Positions 24,369 through 31,983 of a stretch of 64,000 nucleotides of DNA are shown here, in pieces; positions within the stretch are counted from its first letter, which is position 1; each line of letters opens with the position of its first letter. A model generated the notes under the pieces. That model searched no databases, was not told where the DNA came from, and was given only the letters and a program-made list of their open reading frames with translations. The stretch comes from Nocardia mikamii NBRC 108933 (GTDB taxonomy: Bacteria; Actinomycetota; Actinomycetes; Mycobacteriales; Mycobacteriaceae), in NCBI RefSeq assembly GCF_001613505.1, contig NZ_BDCM01000006.1, forward strand, positions 62,001 through 126,000, written 5' to 3'. The position numbers and the translations under genes were made by a program.

Positions 24369-24477
24369 GGCAAATTTGCCGGAAGAGCGTGTCTCGGACA
24401 CTCCTCGCACACAGATTCCCGGCGAACTTGCCGGGCGTGCGTGCCTCGGTGTTCGAGCCCTACTCGAACACCGAGGC
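24369..24477. repeat. Cluster of four perfect inverted repeats
   Basis: Four hairpins follow each other: GGCAAATTTGCC (24369-24380, self-complementary); GTGTC/GACAC (24389-24393 and 24397-24401); CCCGGC/GCCGGG (24418-24423 and 24430-24435); and a 15-bp perfect stem with a 5-base loop (24443-24457 pairs with 24463-24477, loop CCCTA). The first and third share a GGC(A/G)A(A)...TTGCCGG pattern. No coding frame explains them. They could be a structured RNA, a recombination or replication site, or stacked terminators. Confidence 0.75.
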
Positions 24478-25562
24478 GACCTACGAATACAACTTCCGAA
24501 CTACTCGAATCTCCGGCGGATGCCGGGATCGACTTCCGGCCACGACATCCCCCGAATGCCTCCGGTAGTCGATAGCCCCGCCCCTCAACCGACCGCAGGG
24601 GCCGCTGCAGCAGCTGATTCGCGGCCCGCTGACAACCGCCCCGCTTCGAGCGGGCTGCCTCGGTTGATAATGCGATCTTCGGCTCCGTCGCGGCGCCCGG
24701 CTCGGTCGACCGCAACAAACGAAATCCATTGGCGACAACTCACACTCACATCCCGACCAAGGCACAGTTCGCGGCCCACGGAAGACGTACGGCGGTCACA
24801 CCGGCCGAACACCGTGCGTGCCCACCCGAGCCCGAACCGCGACCACACGGGTACATACGTCCTCCGTCGGCGAGCCCACACGGGGACGGCAGCGCGCGCA
24901 CTCACAGCAACAGGATCGAGGCTGCGACCTCTGGGTTATGAGCCAACGAGGGATAGTCCCGGTGGAATCTTTGCATGTCATAACGCCCCGTCTGTGCAGG
25001 TAAGCGGGGGACGCAAACGCCCTTTCTGTTCGCGTGGTCCCACCCGTATCAGCGGGTTGCATCCTGTCGTGATGCCAAATTTGATGCCTACTCCCCACAT
25101 CGACCAGCAATTTAGATCACCGGTAGACGAATATTTCGGCGCGACCACCACGATCGACGATAACTCTTGCGGGACAGAGTATTCCGGTGCACCACCAACC
25201 ATCTTCAGCACACGTTGTCGGCACCGGAAATGCCGCAGCACTCCCAATGGGCGTGGCTGTTGGTTTCGACGTTGCGCGGCCAATCCAGCCGCGCGGTACC
25301 GCGCTCCGTGTTCGTGCCGGATAGTCCACCACCGTCAGCTCCCCGACGCCCGCGCCCAAACTCGGTACCGCACCGGCCGGGCTCGACTCATCTACCTGCG
25401 CTTGTGTGTTCGAGTAAGCTCCCCCAACGTCCACAAACCAGTAGTAACCCGAACCGACCTGGAACCAGGTGGAGCCGGCGGACATAGTTTGTTGCAGGCC
25501 GCGAGCGTTGATTCGGCCGCCAGATCGGCACATCCACCGCCTCGCCGTGGTTGCCTGCGACT

Positions 25563-26285
25563 TTACGACGAGACGATCGCCTCAACTGCTTCGAGAATCG
25601 CAGCGGCTACCGTCTCGGGGCGGGACACGCTGATTGCGTGGGATGCGCCGGCGATCTCATGGATTGCTTTGGCGGCGGCGCGGTGTGCCATGAAGCGGTG
25701 GAGCGCGACGGGTATGTTGAGGTCCGCGTCGCCGTAGACGAACCATGAGGGTGTCGACTGCCAAGCCGAAGTGCCGGCCGTCAGTCCCGTGGTGAGCGCG
25801 ATCTCGGTGACTGGACGCTGGACCGCGCTCATTACGGCGGCCTGGGTGGCCGGGACGTCGGCGGCGAACTGGTGGTGGAAGGCCTCCGGGCGGATGGCGA
25901 ATTCGTTGCCGCCCTGGTTGATCGGGTAGGCGGTAAGCGTTTCGCCCAGGGTGCTGCCGGGAAACCGGTCCGACAGCTCGAACGCGGACTCGCCGGGCGC
26001 GGGCGCGAAGGCGCAGACGTAGACGAGCGCGGCCACATCGGTGCTCCCGGCAGCCGCCTCGGTGATCACCATCCCGCCATACGAATGGCCGACAAGCACC
26101 ACGGGGGTAGTGATCGTGGCGAGGACATTCCGCAGATAGGCGGCGTCATCCGGCAGGCTTCGCAGCGGGTTCGCGATCGCGACGACCTTCAGATCGTGGT
26201 CGCGCAGTCGCTCGATGACGCTGGACCAGCTCGACGATTCCGCGAAGGCTCCGTGGACTAGGACGACGGTCGGTTGTTCGGACAT
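25563..26285 (-). CDS. Alpha/beta hydrolase, EstC-like (240 aa)
   Basis: The protein starts EQPTVVLVHGAFAESSSW (oxyanion strand). It has the nucleophile elbow VVLVGHSYGGMVITEA near residue 68, an acid in FVYGDADLNIP (about 186), and His in AGASHAISVSRP (about 218), so the triad is complete. EstC-type hydrolases act on small esters; substrate is unknown. It lies 20 bases after the frameshifted hydrolase and is probably the last gene of the ECF sigma-hydrolase-hydrolase operon. Confidence 0.88.
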   Translation of the reverse strand: MSEQPTVVLVHGAFAESSSWSSVIERLRDHDLKVVAIANPLRSLPDDAAYLRNVLATITTPVVLVGHSYGGMVITEAAAGSTDVAALVYVCAFAPAPGESAFELSDRFPGSTLGETLTAYPINQGGNEFAIRPEAFHHQFAADVPATQAAVMSAVQRPVTEIALTTGLTAGTSAWQSTPSWFVYGDADLNIPVALHRFMAHRAAAKAIHEIAGASHAISVSRPETVAAAILEAVEAIVSS

Positions 26286-26305
26286 TGCGTTCCTCCGGTC
26301 GAAGA

Positions 26306-27251
26306 TCAGTGAAATACGTTGCGGAGCACAAGGATTGCTTGGGCGGTCGCCGCGCGCGAGGCGGCGGTGTCACGTACGGGGTCGAGCATCATGAAGTCGT
26401 GCAGGGTGCCGTTGTAGCGGACACTGGTCGTGCGCACGCCGGCCGCTGTGAGCTTGCGGGCGTATGCCTCTCCCTCGTCACGAAGCACGTCGTTCTCGGC
26501 GACGACGACGAACGCCTCGGGCAGGCCGGCGAGATCGTCGAGTCCCGCGCGTAGCGGTGAGGCGGTGATCGCGTCGCGGCCATCCCGGTCGGGCAGGTAG
26601 GCATCCCAGAACCAGGCCATCGCCCGGGCCGTGAGATTCGGCCCGTCGGCGAACCGGCGGTAGCTCTCGGTGTCCTGCCCCGCGTCGGTGACCGGGTAGT
26701 ACAGCGACTGGTGCACAAAGGTCACATCGCCGCGCTGTTTGGCCAGAATCGTCAGCGCCGCGGCCATATTGCCGCCGACGGAATCCCCGGCCACCGCCAG
26801 CCGGGAGGGGTCGAGGCCCGCGCCGGCGCCGTGTGCGGTGATCCATTGCGCGGTGGCGTACGCCTGCTCGAGCGCGACCGGGTACCGCGCCTCGGGTGAG
26901 CGATCGTACTCGACGAACACCACTGCGGCGTCGACGCCGACGGCCAGCTCGCGGACCAGCCGGTCATGTGTGCCGGCATCGCCGAGGACCCAGCCGCCGC
27001 CGTGGATGTACAGCACTACCGGCAACGCGTCCGCGGCGCCGACGGGGCGGACGACACGGACCGGGACCTCGCCGACCGCCGCGGGCACGGTGATCCACCG
27101 CTCGTCGACCGATGGCTTGCCCCCCCGGCGTGGCTTGGACGTCGTCGAGCACCTTCCGGGCGCCCTCGGCGCCGAGTTCGTACAGAAAAGGTGGATGGGA
27201 GGTGGCATCGGCGAACTGCTGAGCTGCCGGCTCCAGGATGGGTTCGTTCAT
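26306..27251 (-). pseudogene. HSL-family alpha/beta hydrolase split by a frameshift in a G7 tract
   Basis: Two overlapping frames make one protein of about 314 aa. The N-terminus starts at ATG 27251 (MNEPILEPAAQQFADATSHP...DDVQATPGG), overlapping the sigma-factor stop as ATGA. The remainder is in another frame from SVDERWITVPAAVGEVPVRV onward. The switch falls in seven G (minus strand; plus-strand C7 at 27120-27126), and the total length has exactly one extra base, so six G would restore the frame. The body has LYIHGGGWVLGD (oxyanion HGGG) and the elbow VAGDSVGGNMAAAL, with a C-terminal His in NGTLHDFMM. It is a hormone-sensitive-lipase/acetyl-esterase-type enzyme. Sequencing error, phase variation and true decay cannot be told apart. 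Confidence 0.8.
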
Positions 27252-28030
27252 GGGATCGCCTTTCCGCGAGCTTCTGTGAGCAAGGACCCGGGTCCGGTGG
27301 AATTCGTGACGCCGGGCAGTGGTCGCGATCGACGTTCTCCCGCCGGCCCAGTGGTTCCGTCACGTCCGGCCGGTGCCGAGATGTCTTCGGCGAGTATGCG
27401 TTCCAACGGCATCACCGCGCCGTCCCGGGCCGCGGCGAGGAATGCCGTCAGCAAGCGGTCGTGTGCCGTTCGCGAGACGGTCGCGGGACGCGGCTCAGTC
27501 AGATGCGCGCGGGCCCGGCGCGCCAACTGCCGGGCGTTGGCCTCGCTGATCCCGAGTTGCCCGGCGATATCGCGGAACGGATAGTCGAATGCCTCGCGCA
27601 GTACGAAGACCGCGCGTTCGGTCGGCGACAAGCGTTGCAGCAGTAGCGCAACCGCGTCCGACAGGACGGCGGATCGCTCGCTCACCGAGCACGGGTCCTC
27701 CGCCACGGGCACCTGTCCCGGCAACCAGTTATCGACCGGGATCTCCCGGCGGGCACGGGCCGATCCGACGGAATTGAGGGAGACGCGGGTGGTGACGGTC
27801 ACCAGGAAGGCGAGTCCGTCTCGAACCTGCGCGCGGTCGGTGCGTTGCCAGCGCAGCCAGACATCCTGCACGACATCCTCGGCGTCGGCCGCGCGACCGA
27901 GCATCCGGTAGGCGATCCCGAACAGACGTGGGCGGGCGCACTGGAAGTGCGCTAGACCGGTCGCCTCCGGTAACGGTCCTGGCGGTGACTCCGACTCGGG
28001 CGGGGCGGTTGCGGTGCTCATCGGGCTCAT
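27248..28030 (-). CDS. ECF sigma factor (SigJ/ECF41-like) with truncated C-terminal domain (260 aa)
   Basis: The start ATG 28030 (or ATG 28021) is chosen because the upstream extension of the frame enters the divergent promoter region. Region 2 appears as FQCARPRLFGIAYRMLGRAADAEDVVQDVWLRW and region 4 as LSPTERAVFVLREAFDYPFRDIAGQLGISEANARQLARR (each seen in parts). ECF41 proteins continue into a regulatory SnoaL-like domain; here only LLTAFLAAARDGAV...LERILAED remains before a Pro/Gly/Ser-rich tail. The paralogue at 38752-39678 keeps the whole domain. It heads an operon with two hydrolases. Confidence 0.85.
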   Translation of the reverse strand: MSPMSTATAPPESESPPGPLPEATGLAHFQCARPRLFGIAYRMLGRAADAEDVVQDVWLRWQRTDRAQVRDGLAFLVTVTTRVSLNSVGSARARREIPVDNWLPGQVPVAEDPCSVSERSAVLSDAVALLLQRLSPTERAVFVLREAFDYPFRDIAGQLGISEANARQLARRARAHLTEPRPATVSRTAHDRLLTAFLAAARDGAVMPLERILAEDISAPAGRDGTTGPAGERRSRPLPGVTNSTGPGSLLTEARGKAIP

Positions 28031-28346
28031 GGCGACGGTCCTTTCGGAAGCCTCGATCGCCATCGACCGGCGACCGAACGAGCGGCCCGGACGAGCCGCA
28101 TCCCAACGGTCGCCCGCCGGGCATGCCGATCGCGCCCTTGGAAGACCCGGGCGAATGCCCGGGCCGGGACCGCCCAGGGACACGTGCCCGGGGCTTGCCG
28201 ATCCCCGGGAGACACGAGTCGCGTACGGCCCGTGCCCGTTGTGGCGAGCGCTACGCCCGGTTGTCCTTCCGATGGGTTTTCCGCGAGTGACATCATGTGC
28301 AGGCCCCGTACGGACCGGGGCTCGGCTCTCGGATGCGGTGGTGGTG
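28031..28346. promoter_or_regulatory. Divergent promoter region between ECF sigma factor and LAL regulator
   Basis: These 316 bases separate the divergent sigma-factor operon and the first LAL gene. Open frames cross the region on both strands, but the recognisable N-termini of both proteins start outside it. A GC-rich stretch near 28140-28215 has several CCCGGG-type repeats. No clear promoter hexamers are recognisable. Confidence 0.4.
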
Positions 28347-31097
28347 ATGTCGGGCAGCGAGCAGCCGCGCACACTGCGCGGCAGGCGAAACGAGTGCGAG
28401 CCGCTGGATCGGTTACTCACCGAGGCACGCTCGGGCGCGAGCGGTGTGCTGGTGTTGCGCGGCGAGGCCGGCATCGGGAAGACGGCACTGATCGAACACG
28501 CAGTACGGAACGCGGCAGGGTATCGAATCGTCCGGGCCGCCGGCGTCGAGTCGCAGATGGAGCTCGCCTTCGCGGGCCTGCATCAGCTGTGCGTGCCGAT
28601 GCTGAACAGGCTCGATCGCCTTCCCGGCCCGCAGCGCGGGGCGCTGTCGGTGGCCTTCGGCCTCAGCGCCGGCAGTGTGCCGGACCGGTTCCTGGTCGGC
28701 TTGGCCGTACTCAGTTTGCTGGCCGACGCGGCCGAGGACCAGCCGCTGCTCTGTGTCGTCGACGACGCCCAGTGGTTCGACCGCGTCTCCGCGCAGACCC
28801 TGGCTTTCGTCGCGCGCCGGCTGCTGGCCGAGCGGGTCGCGCTGGTGTTCGCGGTGCGGACGCCGACGGCCGAGGGCGGCGAGGATTCTCTCGCGGGGCT
28901 GCCGGAACTGCCGATCCGGGGGCTGCGTGACAGCGATGCCCGGGCTCTGCTCGAATCGGCGATCCGTGGACGTCTCGATGAGCGCGTCATCGATCGCATC
29001 GTGTCCGAGGCTCGTGGCAACCCGCTGGCGCTACTCGAATTGCCGCGTGGGCTGACCGGCGCCGAACTCGCCGGTGGGTACGGTCGGCCGGACGCGCGGC
29101 CGGTGGTGACGCGGATCGAACAGAGTTTCCTGCGGCGTATCGAGGCGCTCCCCGATCCCGCGCGCCGGTTGTTGCTCGCGGCAGCGGCGGAGCCGGTCGG
29201 CGATGTGGCGCTGCTGCGGCGGGTGGCCGAGCGGCTCGGCAGCGGGGCGGATGCCGCGGCGGCCGCGGAGAACGCCGGACTGATCGAATTCGGGGCGCAG
29301 GTCCGCTTCCGCCATCCGTTGGTCCGGTCGGCGGCCTATCGCGCCGCGGACCCCGGCGAGCGTCGAGCGGTGCATCGCGTGCTGGCGGAGGAGACGGATC
29401 CGGTCGCCGATCCGGATCGGCGAGCCTGGCATCGAGCGAGTGCCACGGTCGAACCCGACGAGGAGGTAGCAGCGGAGCTCGAGCGATCCGCGGCACGCGC
29501 GCAGGCGCGCGGTGGCGTCGCCGCGGCGGCCGCGTTCCTGCGCCGCGCGACCGCCCTGACACCCGATCCCGGCAGACGCGGCACACGCGCGCTGGCCGCG
29601 GCACGGGCGGCGTTCGAGGCCGGTGCGCCCGAGGCCGCTCTCGAACTGCTCACGGCGGCGGAACTGGGACCGCTCGACGATTCCGCACGCGGACGGCTCG
29701 CGCGACTCCGGGGGCAGATCGTCTTCGCGCGCAGACGCGGCGGCGCGGCGCTCCCCCTGCTGCTCGACGCGGCCGGTCGGCTGCGGATCCACTCTCCGGA
29801 GCAGGCACGCGAGACGTACCTGGAGGCGATCGGCTCCGCGATATTCGCCGGTCGGCTGCACGGGGCCGACACCGTCGGCACGGTGGCCGAAACGGCGCGT
29901 GGCGCACTGCCGGAGCCGCCGAGGGCGGTCGACGCGTTGCTCGGCGGACTCACGGCCCGCTTCGCCGATGGCTACGTCCAAGGCGCGGCACCGATGTTCG
30001 CCGCGCTGCGGGCATTCCGTGGTGCGGACGCGGACGCCGATGACGTCATGCGCTGGTTGTGGCTGTCCTGGCCCGTCGCCGCCGACCTGTGGGACGACGA
30101 AGCGTGCCACTGGCTGACCACTCGAGCGGTCCGTACCGCACGGGAGACCGGCGCGCTGAACTTTCTCCCGCTGGCCCTGACCTACCGTGCCGCCGTGCAC
30201 TTGTATGCCGGCGAATTCGACGTGGCCGCAGCGCTCGTCGAGGAGGCCGACGTACTCACCGAGGCCTCCGGCAACTCGCCGCTGGGCTACACCGCGCTGT
30301 TGCTCATCGCCTGGCGGGGCACCGACCCGCAGGCGTTGCGCACGATCGAAGCCGGCCTGCGGCGGGCGTCCGGTTGGGGTGAAGGCCGGGTGATCGGCAC
30401 GGGCAATCAGTTGCTCGCGGTGCTGCACAACGGTCAGGGGCAGTATCAGGCCGCACTCGCCAACGCCGAGAAGGCCTGTGAATACGATGATCTCGCATCG
30501 GTGGGGCATGCGCTCGCCGAGTTGGTGGAGGCCGGTGTACGGACCGATGCCGACGCGGCCGCCCGCGCCGCGCTGCACCGGCTCGAACGCCGTGCGCGGG
30601 CCAGCGGAACCGAGTGGGCGCTCGGCATACTGGCCCGGTCGCAGGCGCTGCTCAGCACCGGCGACGCGGCCGAGGCTTCGTATCGTGAAGCGATCGAACG
30701 CCTTTCACGCAGCCGGGTCGCCGTGCACCTGGCCCGTGCCCACCTGGTGTACGGCGAGTGGCTGCGCCGCGAGAACCGGCGTGCCGATGCCCGCGAGCAC
30801 TTGCGGACCGCCCACGAGATGCTGCACCGTTTCGGCGCCGCGGCGTTCGCCGAGCGAGCCCGCCGGGAATTGGCGGCCACCGGCGAGTCCGTGCGCCGGG
30901 GCGATATCGCGGCCGCCGACCGCCTCACCGCTCAAGAGATTCAGATCGCCACACTGGCCGGTGACGGCCTCACCAACTCGGAAATCGGCGCCGAGCTGTT
31001 CATCAGTCCGCGCACCGTGGAGTGGCACCTGCGCAAGGTGTTCACCAAGCTGGATCTCACCTCACGCAAGGAGCTTCGCACGGCGCTGGGACGATGA
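28347..31097 (+). CDS. LAL-type LuxR family regulator with AAA/STAND ATPase (916 aa)
   Basis: The start is ATG 28347 or one of the in-frame GTG codons just before it. The Walker A motif is LRGEAGIGKTALIEHAV near residues 34-50 and Walker B is LLCVVDDAQWFD (about 133-144). A long TPR-like helical region follows, ending in a LuxR helix-turn-helix: LTAQEIQIATLAGDGLTNSE, LFISPRTVEWHLRKVFTKL. Such large ATP-binding LuxR proteins (MalT-like) activate catabolic or specialised-metabolism operons in actinobacteria. A close paralogue lies opposite at 31984-34707, with an SDR gene between their 3' ends. Confidence 0.9.
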   Translation: MSGSEQPRTLRGRRNECEPLDRLLTEARSGASGVLVLRGEAGIGKTALIEHAVRNAAGYRIVRAAGVESQMELAFAGLHQLCVPMLNRLDRLPGPQRGALSVAFGLSAGSVPDRFLVGLAVLSLLADAAEDQPLLCVVDDAQWFDRVSAQTLAFVARRLLAERVALVFAVRTPTAEGGEDSLAGLPELPIRGLRDSDARALLESAIRGRLDERVIDRIVSEARGNPLALLELPRGLTGAELAGGYGRPDARPVVTRIEQSFLRRIEALPDPARRLLLAAAAEPVGDVALLRRVAERLGSGADAAAAAENAGLIEFGAQVRFRHPLVRSAAYRAADPGERRAVHRVLAEETDPVADPDRRAWHRASATVEPDEEVAAELERSAARAQARGGVAAAAAFLRRATALTPDPGRRGTRALAAARAAFEAGAPEAALELLTAAELGPLDDSARGRLARLRGQIVFARRRGGAALPLLLDAAGRLRIHSPEQARETYLEAIGSAIFAGRLHGADTVGTVAETARGALPEPPRAVDALLGGLTARFADGYVQGAAPMFAALRAFRGADADADDVMRWLWLSWPVAADLWDDEACHWLTTRAVRTARETGALNFLPLALTYRAAVHLYAGEFDVAAALVEEADVLTEASGNSPLGYTALLLIAWRGTDPQALRTIEAGLRRASGWGEGRVIGTGNQLLAVLHNGQGQYQAALANAEKACEYDDLASVGHALAELVEAGVRTDADAAARAALHRLERRARASGTEWALGILARSQALLSTGDAAEASYREAIERLSRSRVAVHLARAHLVYGEWLRRENRRADAREHLRTAHEMLHRFGAAAFAERARRELAATGESVRRGDIAAADRLTAQEIQIATLAGDGLTNSEIGAELFISPRTVEWHLRKVFTKLDLTSRKELRTALGR

Positions 31098-31110
31098 ATC
31101 ACATTGTGCG

Positions 31111-31854
31111 CTACCAGTTCTGCCCGCCCGCCCGGACCACCATCTCGTTGACGGCCACGTGCCGTTCGCGCGTGACGATGTAGGCGATGACGTCGGCGAC
31201 GTCGTCGGGCCGTAACGCCGACATCGGGTCGACCAGCTGCCGGGCCGCCTCCGGCCCGGCGCGGTCGACGACACCGGGCGCCACCACGCTGGCCCGCACG
31301 CCCTCGGAAACCAGTTCCCGCCGTAGCGATTCGGTGAATCCGTCGAGACCGGAGGTGGTCAGGTTGTAGACACTGCCGGGCGGCCGCGCGACCCGTCCCG
31401 CCGCCGAGCCCACGTTGACCAGATCCGCCACCCGTCGCGGCGAGGTCGCCGCCGCGTCGATCAGATAGGGAATGGCGGCGTGCGTGATGTGCACCAGTGC
31501 GGACACATTCAGCGAGATCATTCGATCCCACTCCTCGATCGGTGTGTGCAGCGCGGAGTCGAGCACCATGACGCTCGCACCGTTGACCACGACGTCCAAT
31601 CGGCCGAACAGCTCGTGGGTGTCCTCCACCGCTCGATAGGCCGATGCCGGTTCGGTGATGTCGGCCGCCACCACGACAGCGCGCCCGCCACCGGCACTGA
31701 GGTCTTCGGCGAGTCGGTCCAGCCGGTCACCGCGCCGGGCGACCAGCGCCACGGCGGCGCCCTCCGCGGCCAGTCGGCGCGCGGTCGCGGCGCCGATGCC
31801 GCTGCTGGCGCCGGTGACCAGTGCGACGGCTCCGGCCAACGGACGTTCTGACAT
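31111..31854 (-). CDS. SDR family oxidoreductase lacking the canonical catalytic Lys (247 aa)
   Basis: The NAD(P)-binding motif VALVTGASSGIGAATARRLA is at residues about 10-29, and the NNAG counterpart reads VVNGASVMV. The active-site serine region is LVNVGSAAGR, and the tyrosine occurs in SVYNLTTSGLDGF. In classical SDRs this would be Y-x-x-x-K; here the fourth position after Tyr is Thr. The rest of the fold is intact, including SEGVRASVVAPGVVD. The gene may encode a degraded or atypical enzyme. It lies 13 bases from the convergent LAL gene and downstream of the second LAL's 3' end. Confidence 0.82.
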   Translation of the reverse strand: MSERPLAGAVALVTGASSGIGAATARRLAAEGAAVALVARRGDRLDRLAEDLSAGGGRAVVVAADITEPASAYRAVEDTHELFGRLDVVVNGASVMVLDSALHTPIEEWDRMISLNVSALVHITHAAIPYLIDAAATSPRRVADLVNVGSAAGRVARPPGSVYNLTTSGLDGFTESLRRELVSEGVRASVVAPGVVDRAGPEAARQLVDPMSALRPDDVADVIAYIVTRERHVAVNEMVVRAGGQNW

Positions 31855-31983
31855 GACTGCCCCACTTCCCTGTTCGAGACGATCGGCGTGCGGTGCCGAC
31901 CCGCTCAGCGTCGCGGGTCCGGACCCCCGGTCGCCCCCGGGAGACACCCTGGTCTCGCGGACCAGGGATCGCACGCGCGGTCG

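Larger units (their letters stand above)
24025..25562. other. 1.5-kb region without an intact gene
   Basis: No open frame here behaves like an intact gene: long frames on both strands are Arg/Pro/Ser-rich artefacts of high GC. It contains a coding-like fragment (24078-24215), a cluster of perfect hairpins (24369-24477), a CCCGC-TTCGA-GCGGG hairpin near 24647-24661, and a 28-base segment (24602-24629) that recurs at 42954-42981. On the minus strand at about 25440-25500 the frame WFQVGSGYYWFVDVGG looks protein-like but cannot be extended convincingly. Confidence 0.5.

Noticed and set aside
24265..25737. A long plus-strand open frame (490 codons)
   Set aside because: It is rich in Arg, Pro, Ser and Thr without any domain, has no ribosome binding site, and overlaps the 3' end of a clear hydrolase gene on the other strand.
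29031..30578. A 515-codon minus-strand open frame within the first LAL gene
   Set aside because: It is an antisense shadow of a well-supported LuxR/LAL protein.
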